Assembly (NCBI GenBank): GCA_027068455.1
Contig: JAMOSN010000027.1
Coordinates: 1 to 59,908, forward strand
From: Sulfurimonas sp.
GTDB lineage: Bacteria > Campylobacterota > Campylobacteria > Campylobacterales > Sulfurimonadaceae
Direction of reading: 5' to 3'
Length of the DNA: 59,908 nt
The position numbers and the translations under genes are program-made. Below the pieces are notes generated by a model. It did no database searches and was not told the origin of the DNA. It worked only from the letters and a program-made list of their open reading frames with translations. Positions within the stretch are counted from its first letter, which is position 1. Each line of letters starts with the position of its first letter. This document shows positions 27,998 to 38,131 of this stretch, piece by piece.

Positions 27998-28573
27998 ATG
28001 TTTGAAGCGGTAGCGTTTTACTTGTTTGCATTTTTAACGATTGCTATGTTTTACATTGTTGTAACGACAAAGCAAGCGTTATATGCATTAACTGCATTGG
28101 CAGCAGGGATGATTTTTATATCAGCATTTTTCTTTATTCTTGGTGCTGATTTTCTAGGTGCGATACAAATTATCGTTTATACTGGTGCTGTAATGGCTCT
28201 TTATGCTTTTGGTATGATGTTTTTTGATACGACTCGTGATGTCAAAGAGAAACAAGGCAACAAGTTCATTATTGTTGGACTTTCAACATTGGCAGCTATT
28301 TTAGTTGTTGTGATTTTCGCTGCACCTATGGTGTCTGAAAATGTTGTTGCACTCTATCCGATTGTAGAGGGTGTAGGAAATACTCAAGAGGTTGGTGTGG
28401 TATTATTTACGAAATACCTTATCCCATTCGAGCTTGCAGCAGTAATGCTTCTTGTAGCTATGATTGCTGGAATTGTTTTAGCTGGTAAGAAAATGGATCT
28501 CTCTTTAACACTTATGAATTCTGAAGAGATTGAAGAGGCTAAAAAACAAAAAAATAAAAAGGTGCTTTCATGA
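27998..28573 (+). CDS. nuoJ: NADH-quinone oxidoreductase subunit J
   Basis: 191 aa membrane subunit with five predicted helices; the third holds IVYTGAVMALYAFGMMFFD, the NuoJ hallmark with the pi-bulge region. The basic tail KKQKNKKVLS faces the cytoplasm. Overlaps nuoK by 4 nt. Confidence 0.93.
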   Translation: MFEAVAFYLFAFLTIAMFYIVVTTKQALYALTALAAGMIFISAFFFILGADFLGAIQIIVYTGAVMALYAFGMMFFDTTRDVKEKQGNKFIIVGLSTLAAILVVVIFAAPMVSENVVALYPIVEGVGNTQEVGVVLFTKYLIPFELAAVMLLVAMIAGIVLAGKKMDLSLTLMNSEEIEEAKKQKNKKVLS

Positions 28574-28878
28574 TGGAAATTGGTTTAAATCATTATCTTG
28601 TTCTATCGACAATACTCTTTGCTATTGGTTTAGTAGGTGTAATGAAGAGAAAGAACCTTTTATTACTGTTTTTCGCAACTGAGATATTACTCAATTCTGT
28701 TAATATCGCATTTGCTGCGATTTCACACTATTATGGCGATTTAACTGGTCAAATGTTTGCTTTCTTTGTGATTGCAATTGCTGCATCAGAAGTTGCTGTA
28801 GGACTTGGTTTATTGATAGTATGGTTTAAACGCCATGGTAACATCGACCTTGACTCTATGACAAGTATGAGGGGGTAG
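28570..28878 (+). CDS. nuoK: NADH-quinone oxidoreductase subunit K
   Basis: 102 aa, three helices, with the conserved membrane glutamates in FATEILLNSVNIAF and AASEVAVGLGLLI used in proton translocation. Two adjacent ATG codons are possible; the first has AAAAGG about 7 nt upstream. Confidence 0.95.
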   Translation: MMEIGLNHYLVLSTILFAIGLVGVMKRKNLLLLFFATEILLNSVNIAFAAISHYYGDLTGQMFAFFVIAIAASEVAVGLGLLIVWFKRHGNIDLDSMTSMRG

Positions 28879-28881
28879 AGT

Positions 28882-30804
28882 ATGGAAAAATTCTTATATA
28901 TAGCACTTTTTGCACCTCTGGTTAGTTCTTTATTTGCAGCGTTGTTTACAACAACTAAAAAGAAGACATTTGTAGGTATTATTGCTTCATTATTAATTTT
29001 TACTGCTTTTGCTAGTAGTAGTGTTCTTTTGGCACATATTTTAAATAATGGTGCACCTATTCATGTAGAGATGATGACATGGATGGCAACAGGTGATCTT
29101 TATATCCCATTTGGATTTGTAGTTGATCAGGTATCTGTTACTATGATGATGGTTGTAACATTGGTTTCTACTATTGTACATATTTATTCTATAGGATATA
29201 TGGATCACGATAAGAGTTTTAACAGATTCTTTGCTTGGCTTTCAGCATTCGTATTCTCAATGATGATTCTTGTTATGAGTGACAACTACGCTGGACTTTT
29301 CATTGGTTGGGAAGGTGTTGGTCTTTGTTCATGGGGTCTTATTGGATTCTGGTTCCACAAAGAGAGTGCTACTTGGGCAGCAAATGAAGCGTTCATTATG
29401 AACCGTATCGCTGACCTTGGAATGTTAATCGGTATTTTCTTAGTATATTGGAACACTGGAACACTTCAGTATGATGGTGCTTTTGAAGCATTCAAAACTC
29501 TTGATACTGCAACACTTACTTGGATCGGTATTTTTCTTTTCATTGGTGCTATGGGTAAATCGGCACAATTTCCACTCCATACTTGGCTTGCTGATGCAAT
29601 GGAGGGTCCTACACCAGTTTCTGCACTTATTCACGCAGCAACAATGGTTACAGCGGGTGTATATTTAGTTATCCGTTCTAATGAACTTTATGACTTAATT
29701 CCACATGTTGGTCTTTTCATCGCATCTCTTGGTGCATTTGTAGCTCTTTTTGCAGCTTCAATGGCACTGGTGAATCGTGATATGAAACGTATTATTGCAT
29801 ACTCTACACTTTCTCAGTTAGGGTATATGTTTGCAGCTGCTGGTTTAGGTGCTTATTGGGTTGCACTTTTCCACCTTATGGCACACGCATTCTTTAAAGC
29901 ACTTCTTTTCCTTGGTGCTGGTAATGTTATGCACGCAATGCATGATGAGCTCGATCCATTTAAAATGGGTGGTCTTAAAAAGGTTATGAAGGGTACATTT
30001 ATTATGATGACTCTAGCTTCAGTAGCACTTGCAGGTATCTTCCCACTTGCTGGTTTCTTCTCTAAAGATGCTATTTTAGAAGCTGCTTTTGTTGAGCATC
30101 ACTATATTATCTACTCAGTACTGTTATTTACTGCTGGTTTAACAGCATTTTACTCATTTAGACTTGTGGCTCTTATCTTCCATGGTGAAGAGCGCTACAA
30201 ACTTTTTGGTATCCATCCACATGAAGCATACAAATTTATGCTTGTAGCGATGAGTCCACTTCTTATTCTTGCAATCATCGCAGGTGCTATGAAAGGGACA
30301 TATTATGAGATGGTTATCAGTGTATTACCAGAGACTGAGTATCATATCCATTCACACCTTGTCTATTGGGTAATGACGATTGGTACACAACTTTTTGTTA
30401 TTGGTGCTGTTGTTTATGCATACAAAAAATATGCTGATTGGAAATCTGTACCAGATGGTTCAAGTGATGTTGAGCAGTCATTTATGTACAAACTTCTTTA
30501 CAACCAATACTATATTCCATATGCATATGAGGAATATATAGTAAAACCATATAGAGAGATTTCTGAAATCTTCTGGACAAAAGTTGATATGAAAGTTGTT
30601 GATGCTACTGTAGATGGTATTGCAGGCATCATATATGGTACTGGTGAGAAAACTAGAGATATGCAAAGTGGTAACCTTTCTACTATGCTTAAATGGATGG
30701 TAGCAGGTACTGTTGCATTGCTATCACTTGCTGTAGTTTTTGGACTCGCAGCTAGAAACTCTGATGAGATTGTTGCAATCTTATCAGCTTTAGGAGTTAT
30801 GTAA
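28882..30804 (+). CDS. nuoL: NADH-quinone oxidoreductase subunit L
   Basis: 640 aa antiporter-like proton-pumping subunit with many transmembrane helices and the long lateral helix at the C-terminus. Typical motifs: NYAGLFIGWEGVGLCSWGLIGFW, FPLHTWLADAMEGPTPVSALIHAATMVTAGVYL and MKRIIAYSTLSQLGYMF. Length is normal. nuoM begins immediately after its stop. Confidence 0.96.
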   Translation: MEKFLYIALFAPLVSSLFAALFTTTKKKTFVGIIASLLIFTAFASSSVLLAHILNNGAPIHVEMMTWMATGDLYIPFGFVVDQVSVTMMMVVTLVSTIVHIYSIGYMDHDKSFNRFFAWLSAFVFSMMILVMSDNYAGLFIGWEGVGLCSWGLIGFWFHKESATWAANEAFIMNRIADLGMLIGIFLVYWNTGTLQYDGAFEAFKTLDTATLTWIGIFLFIGAMGKSAQFPLHTWLADAMEGPTPVSALIHAATMVTAGVYLVIRSNELYDLIPHVGLFIASLGAFVALFAASMALVNRDMKRIIAYSTLSQLGYMFAAAGLGAYWVALFHLMAHAFFKALLFLGAGNVMHAMHDELDPFKMGGLKKVMKGTFIMMTLASVALAGIFPLAGFFSKDAILEAAFVEHHYIIYSVLLFTAGLTAFYSFRLVALIFHGEERYKLFGIHPHEAYKFMLVAMSPLLILAIIAGAMKGTYYEMVISVLPETEYHIHSHLVYWVMTIGTQLFVIGAVVYAYKKYADWKSVPDGSSDVEQSFMYKLLYNQYYIPYAYEEYIVKPYREISEIFWTKVDMKVVDATVDGIAGIIYGTGEKTRDMQSGNLSTMLKWMVAGTVALLSLAVVFGLAARNSDEIVAILSALGVM

Positions 30805-32361
30805 ATGTTAGATCATATTTTATCGATTTTAATTTTCTTTCCAGCATTAGCAGCTATTTTTGGATTTATGATTCAAAAAGATGCTATTCGCGCTTATGGT
30901 GTGAGTGTTGCTGCTATTGAGTTTGGATTATCACTATGGCTTTGGTTTGCTTTTGATGGCAATGTTTCTGGAATGCAGTTTATGGAAAATCTGCCATTGG
31001 TTCCATCTTTTGGAATTAACTATATTTTAGGTGTTGATGGTATCTCACTCTTTATTATAGTGTTGGCAGCATTCTTTACAATGATTGGTATTGCATCTTT
31101 AACAGATACTCCTAATGAGAAAAATATGATCATTACACTATTGTTTTTACAAATGACAATGGTTGGTGTTTTTGCTGCTCTTGATGCAATCGTATTTTAT
31201 GTATTTTGGGAACTTTCTCTTGTTCCAATGCTTTATATCATTGGTGCATGGGGTGGACCACTTAGAATATATGCTTCTGTGAAGTTCTTCTTATATACAT
31301 TTGCAGGTTCACTTGTAATGTTAGTAGGTATGCTGTTTATGGCATATTTTTACTACCAAGCAACAGGTGTGTGGAGCTTTGCAATCTTAGATTGGTACAG
31401 ATTGATATTACCTGAAAACTTACAGTTATGGCTCTTTGCAGCATTCTTTGTAGGTTTTGCAATTAAGGTTCCGATGTTTCCATTTCATACATGGTTACCG
31501 TATGCGCATGGTCAAGCACCAACGATAGGTTCTGTAATCCTTGCTGCGATTTTACTTAAGATGGGTACATATGCATTTATCCGTTTTTCATTACCATTAT
31601 TCCCAGATGCATCAGCATTCTTTATGGTTCCGATTGCGATTATCGCAATTATTATGATCATCTATACTGCAATGGTAGCATATGCTCAAAAAGATGTGAA
31701 GCAGGTTGTTGCTTATTCATCTATCTCACACATGGGTGTTATCATCTTAGGAACTTTTGCATTGAATGTTGAAGGAATTTCAGGTTCAATCTTTTTAATG
31801 ATTGCGCACGGTGTTGTCTCGGGTGCTCTATTCTTACTTGTTGGTGTTATTTATGACAGACGTCATACGAAGATGATGGATCAATTTGGTGGTATTGCAC
31901 ATGTAATGCCTAGATATGCGACTATCTTTGGTATTATGTTAATGGCTTCAGTAGGTATGCCATTAACAATTAACTTTGTTGGTGAGTTCTTAAGTTTACT
32001 TGGATTCTATCAGCAATCACACATCTTGACTCTTTTAGCAGGTACTGCCATTATAGTAGGTGCTATCTATATGTTAGCAGCATACAAAAAACTTTTCTTT
32101 GGTGAAGTAACAAAAGAGGAGAATAAAAATCTTAAAGATGTAAATAAACGTGAGCTATTAGCTCTTATCCCTTTATCTATCATCACAATATGGTTAGGGA
32201 TTTATCCAAAACCTGTATTAGAGCCAATCAATAACTCTGTTGAAGCTGTTGTTCAGTTAATGCACAACAAAGCCACTTCAGATTTGGCAAAGGAAAGAAT
32301 TCCTAATTTAGTTGAGGAAGTTGTAGTGATTACGAAAACTTCTGTTCAGGAGGTACACTAA
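30805..32361 (+). CDS. nuoM: NADH-quinone oxidoreductase subunit M
   Basis: 518 aa antiporter-like subunit. The catalytic glutamate sits in FYVFWELSLVPMLYIIGAWGG and the lysine region in KVPMFPFHTWLPYAHGQAPTIGSVILAAILLKMGTY. VKQVVAYSSISHMGVI is also conserved. Stop overlaps the nuoN ATG by one base. Confidence 0.96.
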   Translation: MLDHILSILIFFPALAAIFGFMIQKDAIRAYGVSVAAIEFGLSLWLWFAFDGNVSGMQFMENLPLVPSFGINYILGVDGISLFIIVLAAFFTMIGIASLTDTPNEKNMIITLLFLQMTMVGVFAALDAIVFYVFWELSLVPMLYIIGAWGGPLRIYASVKFFLYTFAGSLVMLVGMLFMAYFYYQATGVWSFAILDWYRLILPENLQLWLFAAFFVGFAIKVPMFPFHTWLPYAHGQAPTIGSVILAAILLKMGTYAFIRFSLPLFPDASAFFMVPIAIIAIIMIIYTAMVAYAQKDVKQVVAYSSISHMGVIILGTFALNVEGISGSIFLMIAHGVVSGALFLLVGVIYDRRHTKMMDQFGGIAHVMPRYATIFGIMLMASVGMPLTINFVGEFLSLLGFYQQSHILTLLAGTAIIVGAIYMLAAYKKLFFGEVTKEENKNLKDVNKRELLALIPLSIITIWLGIYPKPVLEPINNSVEAVVQLMHNKATSDLAKERIPNLVEEVVVITKTSVQEVH

Positions 32362-33869
32362 TGTTAGCGCCAATCAATGTTTCTTTAGAGTCATTAAATT
32401 TAATGACTCTTGCCCCTATGCTTATTCCAGTTGTAGGTGCACTATTAATTTTAGTTGTTGATCTCTTTAAAGGTGGCCTTCACAAGTCTTTATATGTAGT
32501 TATCAGCTTGTTATTCCTTTTTATGGATTTTGTTGCACTAGTAGATTCATCTGAAATCTTTTCTCAAAGCGGTATAACACTTGGTGTATTTAATTTGATG
32601 CTTATAGATGGTTTAGCAATACTATCTCAATTTATTATTGTAATTGCATCGATGTTGTTCATTCCACTGGCTATGACACACAAAAGATTCCATGAGTTCT
32701 CATATCCTGAATTTTTTGCACTCTTTTTGTTTATGATTGCAGGCTTTCAGTTCATGGTAGCAACAGATAATCTTATTTTAGTGTTTGTTGGACTTGAGAC
32801 ATCATCTCTTGCTCTTTATACACTTATCGCTATGCATAACCGTGACAAATCATTTGAAGCAGCAGTAAAATACTTTACTATGGGTGCATTGGCAGCTGGT
32901 TTTTACTCTTTTGGTTCAATGGTTTTTTATGCACTTACAGGAAGTGTTGAGATTCATCAAATCGCGGCAATTTTAGGTGCTAACGGATATGCTGATATTG
33001 GTTATGTACTTGTAGCAATTACATTCTTGTTGGCATCATTTGCATTTAAACTCTCTATAGTTCCATTTCATACATGGGCTCCAGATGTTTATGAGGGTGC
33101 GAGTGCTTCTATGGCTGGATATATGTCGATTGTTCCAAAAATAGCTGCTTTTGTTGTTGCTATGAGACTTTTTGAGTTCTTAATTCACAGTGGTGTTGTT
33201 TGGTTAGAGGTTATCCTTTATGCATTTGTTGTGATTACAATGACAGCTGCTAATATGTGGGCATTGGTACAAACTGATGTGAAAAGAATGTTGGCTTACA
33301 GTTCTATTTCACATGCAGGTTTTGTAATGGCTGCTATTTTAATTGGTACTACACAGGCAAATACAGCATTGTTCTTTTACTGGGTATTGTTTAGTTTCAC
33401 TAACCTTGGTTCATTCTCTATGCTTTGGATGTCAAGACAAAAACATTTGCCAGATCACCAAAGTTCAGACCATTCGTATGATAAATTTGCAGGTATGATT
33501 AAAACTGCACCAGTTGCAGCGCTTATCATGGGTCTGTTTATGTTAAGTTTAGCAGGATTGCCACCTTTTGCACTGTTTTGGGGTAAACTCTATATGATAT
33601 CTTCGGCAGTAACAGGTGGATATACTGTGCTTGCACTAATAATGGCTCTTAACTCTGCTATAGCAGGTTATTATTATTTAAAACTTGTTGTTTACATGTT
33701 TATGAAAGAGCCTGTGATGGGTAATGATGGACAAGTGTATGTTTCAAATGCTACACTAGCTCTTAAAACTATTATCGGGATTGCTGCTATAGGAACTATA
33801 TTTGCTTTTGTAGCGATAAATCCTATATTAGAATTTATTACTGCGTTTGTATATAACAGCGGTTATTAG
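32361..33869 (+). CDS. nuoN: NADH-quinone oxidoreductase subunit N
   Basis: 502 aa antiporter-like subunit and last gene of the complex I set. Conserved motifs: VFVGLETSSLALYTLIA (glutamate), KLSIVPFHTWAPDVYEGASASMAGYMSIVPK and VKRMLAYSSISHAGF. Followed after 31 nt by pflA, an order also seen in Campylobacter and Helicobacter. Confidence 0.95.
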   Translation: MLAPINVSLESLNLMTLAPMLIPVVGALLILVVDLFKGGLHKSLYVVISLLFLFMDFVALVDSSEIFSQSGITLGVFNLMLIDGLAILSQFIIVIASMLFIPLAMTHKRFHEFSYPEFFALFLFMIAGFQFMVATDNLILVFVGLETSSLALYTLIAMHNRDKSFEAAVKYFTMGALAAGFYSFGSMVFYALTGSVEIHQIAAILGANGYADIGYVLVAITFLLASFAFKLSIVPFHTWAPDVYEGASASMAGYMSIVPKIAAFVVAMRLFEFLIHSGVVWLEVILYAFVVITMTAANMWALVQTDVKRMLAYSSISHAGFVMAAILIGTTQANTALFFYWVLFSFTNLGSFSMLWMSRQKHLPDHQSSDHSYDKFAGMIKTAPVAALIMGLFMLSLAGLPPFALFWGKLYMISSAVTGGYTVLALIMALNSAIAGYYYLKLVVYMFMKEPVMGNDGQVYVSNATLALKTIIGIAAIGTIFAFVAINPILEFITAFVYNSGY

Positions 33870-33900
33870 GATAATATAACTTTCAAAAGGGGAAGAGAAT

Positions 33901-36270
33901 TTGTCAAAACATAGACTCTTGTCCCTACTACTTACAACAGTAGTAATCTCCTACTCTTTTGCACTCGAGATTTCTATGGAGAGTGCAAAAGACAACTTTA
34001 TAAAATACTCTACCTTACAACTTAGCGATAAAGACAAATTTACCTGTGATACAATTCAAGATGATTTTAATAATATCACAAAAATTGTGTGTGCATTTTC
34101 AAAAAAACCGTTACAACCTATTCATAATATTCAAAATGATTTTTTTAAAGTGGATACATTGGTGAAAAAAGGAGTTTTTTTTCTTCAGATAACACCCTTT
34201 TACAAAGCTAAACTCATAGCAGATATTTTTGATTTAACAAAAGATGATAGTGTGTTTAAAGCGGATAATGTTTCTTTGTCTCATCAATGGACTATCATAG
34301 GATACAAAGACACATTACCACTTTTAAAAGAAGAAAAAAATACAGGTTTAGCTCTTAATTTCCCATTTTATTTTGCAAAAGACAAGCTTCCTTTTGTTGG
34401 AAGTTTGGATATTAAAGGTAATCCTGTATATATCAAAAAAGTTGGTGATGTAAAAGAATATTTGCGTGTTAAAAAACTTTTTGAGGAAAAAAAGTATGAT
34501 TTATGTTTGGAATCAATTGAAGATATTCTTTATAAATATCCAAACACACTATTTAAAGCTGAACTTCTATACTATAAGATAAAAGTGTATTCCAAAATAA
34601 AAGATTTTGATAATGTAGTTGCCAATGCAAAAATATTTTTGCGAGAATACTCTTCTGATGAAAATATACCAGAGGTTTTATCTCTTATGGCAAAAGCATA
34701 TAATGATTTAGGACAAAACTCTGATGCTGATTATTTCTTTGATAGACTCTTTAGTGAACATCCTAACTCTGTTTATACCTATTGGGGATATATTTACAAG
34801 GGGGAAGGGCTTGAAGCATCTGGTGGAGACTCTCACGCTATAGAATTTTATAAAAAAGCTTTATATGGTACAAAAGATGTAGATGTTGCAGTAAGTGCAG
34901 CCTACCATTTAGCACATATCTATCTTTCTTATGATGCTAAAAAAGCATCAAAATATATTGAAAAGATTATAAAAATAAAACCATCATATCTGCTTGAAGA
35001 TTTTAAAACATCAAAAGATATGATGTATGAGTTTGCAGACAGGGGTGCTTACAAAACAGCAGCAGATATGGCAAAAGCTATACTTGATGCTATTGATCCA
35101 ACATATGATGAATATGAGGAGATGTTGAAAAACTGGGGGCTTTGGCTTAGTAAGACCAAGGATAAAAAAGAGGCTCTCGATGCTTTAAATAGATATCTTA
35201 AAGCGTTTCCTGATGGTGACTATGTCAATGCCGTACAAATTGCCAAAGATGCCTTGTTTTTTGAACTTGATGACCTTAACACGTCAGCAAAACTTACTCA
35301 GTACAACCTTTTAATAGATGAATATGGGAAAGATTCTATAGGACAAAGAGCATTGTATGAAAAAGCGAAACTTTTACTTGCAAACAAACATTACAATGAT
35401 GTTCTTGCTCTTAAAGATCAGTTGGAATCACTCGATACTACAATTTATGAAGATGTAGAAGATATTATAAAACAGGCTGCTGTTGGAGCTATGGAAGATG
35501 CTTTAGAAAAACGTGAATGTAAGGCTGTTTTGGATATTTCTAGTCGTTATCAAATTACACTCTCAAATAAGTGGGATGATGGTATTTATGTTTGTGCAAT
35601 GAAAGGGGGAGACTTCCAACTCTCTAAAGAGATTGCAACACGCCATTTGCAATCTAAGAATATTGAACAAAGAAAAGAGTGGTTGTACCGTTACATTAAA
35701 GTTGATTTTGAGACAGGAAACTATAGTGAGTTAATTGATGCATCCAAAGACTTGATTGCCCTTCTTGAACCAAGCGATAAAAAATATTTTGAGGTTTACA
35801 GATATCTTTTTGATGCTTATGAGAGACTTGGACAAAAAGAGAATATGATAGATGCTATGATGCAGATAGAGAAAGTTTTTGGACTCTCTTATAAGGATTT
35901 AGACAGATACAGTGCGATGGTTACCCTAGCACAAGAACTTCATGATGATAATATGCTTATAGAGTATGCAAAAAAAGTTCTAAAAATACAAAAGAAAGCC
36001 AAAGCATATCCACAAAGTCCATATGTTGATTTTGCACTCTATCAAGCATATATGAATAAAAATGAATACACTAATGCTTTGGAAGTTATACGCAATTTAG
36101 ATAAAGTAAAACTATCAAAAGAACAAAGAGCAAGACAAAAATATTTACTTGGAGTTGTTTTGGATAAATTATGGAAAGACAATGAAGCAAAAAAAGCGTA
36201 TAAAGCAGCTATAAAAGCCGATAAAGACTCGGCATGGGCAAAGCTTGCCCAAAGTGCGTTAGAGCTTTGA
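33901..36270 (+). CDS. pflA: PflA-like flagellar motor TPR protein
   Basis: 789 aa, TTG start with GGGGAAGAG upstream. Signal peptide MSKHRLLSLLLTTVVISYSFA, then a beta-rich N-terminal part and, from about residue 190 to the end, tandem tetratricopeptide-like helical repeats (VKKLFEEKKYDLCLESIEDILYKYPNT, SLMAKAYNDLGQNSDADYFFDRLF). The position right after nuoN is that of pflA in Campylobacter jejuni and Helicobacter pylori, where PflA is a periplasmic part of the flagellar motor disk scaffold needed for rotation. The assignment rests on synteny and architecture. Its stop codon lies in a hairpin shared with convergent dapB. Confidence 0.8.
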   Translation: MSKHRLLSLLLTTVVISYSFALEISMESAKDNFIKYSTLQLSDKDKFTCDTIQDDFNNITKIVCAFSKKPLQPIHNIQNDFFKVDTLVKKGVFFLQITPFYKAKLIADIFDLTKDDSVFKADNVSLSHQWTIIGYKDTLPLLKEEKNTGLALNFPFYFAKDKLPFVGSLDIKGNPVYIKKVGDVKEYLRVKKLFEEKKYDLCLESIEDILYKYPNTLFKAELLYYKIKVYSKIKDFDNVVANAKIFLREYSSDENIPEVLSLMAKAYNDLGQNSDADYFFDRLFSEHPNSVYTYWGYIYKGEGLEASGGDSHAIEFYKKALYGTKDVDVAVSAAYHLAHIYLSYDAKKASKYIEKIIKIKPSYLLEDFKTSKDMMYEFADRGAYKTAADMAKAILDAIDPTYDEYEEMLKNWGLWLSKTKDKKEALDALNRYLKAFPDGDYVNAVQIAKDALFFELDDLNTSAKLTQYNLLIDEYGKDSIGQRALYEKAKLLLANKHYNDVLALKDQLESLDTTIYEDVEDIIKQAAVGAMEDALEKRECKAVLDISSRYQITLSNKWDDGIYVCAMKGGDFQLSKEIATRHLQSKNIEQRKEWLYRYIKVDFETGNYSELIDASKDLIALLEPSDKKYFEVYRYLFDAYERLGQKENMIDAMMQIEKVFGLSYKDLDRYSAMVTLAQELHDDNMLIEYAKKVLKIQKKAKAYPQSPYVDFALYQAYMNKNEYTNALEVIRNLDKVKLSKEQRARQKYLLGVVLDKLWKDNEAKKAYKAAIKADKDSAWAKLAQSALEL

Positions 36271-36281
36271 TCTAAAGCTCT
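36261..36281. terminator. Bidirectional hairpin at convergent pflA/dapB stops
   Basis: AGAGCTTT (36261-36268) and AAAGCTCT (36274-36281) form an 8-bp stem with a 5-nt loop. The stem encodes the last codons of both genes and the loop region holds the stop codons. It can serve both directions; there is no T-run. Confidence 0.5.
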
Positions 36282-37039
36282 AAACAATCACTGATACTGT
36301 AAAGTCCAGCATCTTGATCCGCGAGCCATTTACCAGCACGTAATGCACCTTTTGAGAATGTATTTCTTGATGTTGCAGTGTGGTTAAGTTCGATAAACTC
36401 ACCATCATTGTAAAAACCTACTGTATGACGCCCCACAATATCACCACCACGAAGTGCCATAACAGCTATCTCATCTTTTGTACGCTCTCCGATGTTGCCA
36501 TCACGTCCACTAACACGTACTTTATTAATATCAAGACCACGACCAGCCGCTGCTGATTCACTTAATGTAAGTGCTGTACCACTTGGTGCATCTTTTTTAT
36601 GTCTGTGGTGCATCTCAACTATCTCAATATCAAATCCCTCTAAAGCTGCTGATGCTTGATATACAAGTTTGTTAAGAAGTGCAACACCTAAGCTCATATT
36701 TGTAGCATATAAAACTGGCATAACTTCACTTGCTTCTTTTAAAAGATTGAGTTGATGAGTATTGAGACCAGTTGTACCGATAACAAGAGGTTTTGGAGTT
36801 TTTATAGCTTCTTCAAGTAAAACTTCACACGCTTGGGGAAGAGAAAAGTCTATCACTATATCGCATCCGTTTAAGAATGTATGCATATCTGAAGTAACAA
36901 GTACAGACGGGTCAATAGCAAAGTCAAGATTGTTTCTTACATAAACACTGCTAAGACTCATTTCCTGAGTTTCTTTTAAATCTTCGATAAGTAAGCGACC
37001 AACACGACCGCTTGCCCCAAATACACCAACTTTTATCAT
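36272..37039 (-). CDS. dapB: 4-hydroxy-tetrahydrodipicolinate reductase
   Basis: 255 aa enzyme of lysine and diaminopimelate synthesis that reduces the product of DapA with NAD(P)H. N-terminal Rossmann motif [18 protein letters not shown], then the catalytic/substrate signature [19 protein letters not shown] with the conserved His and Lys. ATG 37039 has AAGGG 7 nt upstream. Length normal. Single-gene unit with its own promoter. Confidence 0.95.
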   Translation of the reverse strand: MIKVGVFGASGRVGRLLIEDLKETQEMSLSSVYVRNNLDFAIDPSVLVTSDMHTFLNGCDIVIDFSLPQACEVLLEEAIKTPKPLVIGTTGLNTHQLNLLKEASEVMPVLYATNMSLGVALLNKLVYQASAALEGFDIEIVEMHHRHKKDAPSGTALTLSESAAAGRGLDINKVRVSGRDGNIGERTKDEIAVMALRGGDIVGRHTVGFYNDGEFIELNHTATSRNTFSKGALRAGKWLADQDAGLYSISDCLEL

Positions 37040-37066
37040 AATAATGCCCTTAATAATTTTTTTTAT

Positions 37067-37072
37067 ATTATA
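37067..37072 (-). promoter_or_regulatory. Extended -10 box for dapB
   Basis: Reads TGCTATAAT on the minus strand, 28 nt before the dapB ATG. Confidence 0.6.
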
Positions 37073-37116
37073 GCAAAAATAAGTGTATTGGGATTATACT
37101 TTTACATGATTGATAT

Positions 37117-37144
37117 TGGTTCCCAAGTTGGAGCTTGGGAACTA
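37117..37144. repeat. REP-like palindrome (GTTCCCAAG...CTTGGGAAC)
   Basis: GTTCCCAAG (37119-37127) and CTTGGGAAC (37134-37142) form a perfect 9-bp stem with a 6-nt TTGGAG loop, extended by one G-U and one A-T pair. It lies between dapB and the end of trxB. From memory, palindromes of this type are dispersed in many sulfur bacteria and cyanobacteria; only one copy is in this window. Confidence 0.5.
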
Positions 37145-37171
37145 GGAGGTGTAAAAAAAAAGGATGAGGCG

Positions 37172-38119
37172 TTAGCTTAGAAGCTCATCAACGTAACTAA
37201 TTGCACTCAGTGCAGCTACTGCTCCGTCACCTGCGGCACTTACCACCTGTTTTGGTGCTTCTATACGCATATCACCTGCTGCAAAAAGACCTTTTAGCGA
37301 TGTTTTCATACTCAAATCTACTACAATCTGACCTTGGTCGTTAACATCACATAAGAAACTGCCATCTTCTTGGATAAGAGTTTGGTTGTTAACATCATTA
37401 CCAACAAAGATAAAAACACCAGGGACTGCAATATTACGTACATTACCATCTTTGTCTTCAACTTTTAGTCCGTTAACACCCATATTGTCACCATAAACCT
37501 CTTTTGGAGTAGAGTTTAAAACAAGTTCAATCTTGTCATTCTCCTCAACACGCTTGATGGTATTTGGTGCTGCTCTAAAAGTATCACGACGATGGATGAG
37601 ATACACTTTGGTACAAATCTTTGCAAGATAAAGAGCCTCTTCCAAAGCTGTATCACCACCACCGATAACAGCAACCTCTTTGCCTTTGTAGAAAAAGCCG
37701 TCACATGTAGCACAAGTACTTATTCCACGACCGAAAAACTCATCTTCACCAGCAAATCCAGCACGACGAGGAGAAGATCCGGTACAAACTATAACACTGT
37801 GTGCTTGTTCTGTTGTGCCGTCACCTTTGGTAATGCTAAAGAGATCACCATCTTTACTTACACGTTTTACCTCTACCATTGCGTGTTTGAGACCAAACTT
37901 TTGACATTGCTCAGGCCATGGCATCATAAGATCCATTCCTGTAATCTCACCAGTGACCCCTGGATAGTTTTCTATCTCAGAGCTTTGGGTGATTTGCCCA
38001 CCTGGCATCCCTTTTTCAAACATAGTGACATTTTCAAGTCCACCACGTGTTGCATAAAGCCCAGCTGTTAAACCTGCTGGTCCTCCTCCTATGATTGCAC
38101 AGTCTAAAATCTCTGCCAT
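37172..38119 (-). CDS. trxB: Thioredoxin reductase
   Basis: 315 aa from ATG 38119 (GGAG 5 nt upstream; a GTG two codons earlier is less well placed). FAD motif [26 protein letters not shown] motif [18 protein letters not shown] and the redox-active CATC in [18 protein letters not shown]-terminal [25 protein letters not shown] is typical. It reduces the TrxA encoded two genes upstream. Third gene of the trxA - membrane protein - trxB run. Confidence 0.95.
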   Translation of the reverse strand: MAEILDCAIIGGGPAGLTAGLYATRGGLENVTMFEKGMPGGQITQSSEIENYPGVTGEITGMDLMMPWPEQCQKFGLKHAMVEVKRVSKDGDLFSITKGDGTTEQAHSVIVCTGSSPRRAGFAGEDEFFGRGISTCATCDGFFYKGKEVAVIGGGDTALEEALYLAKICTKVYLIHRRDTFRAAPNTIKRVEENDKIELVLNSTPKEVYGDNMGVNGLKVEDKDGNVRNIAVPGVFIFVGNDVNNQTLIQEDGSFLCDVNDQGQIVVDLSMKTSLKGLFAAGDMRIEAPKQVVSAAGDGAVAALSAISYVDELLS

Positions 38120-38131
38120 TGTCACTCCTTT

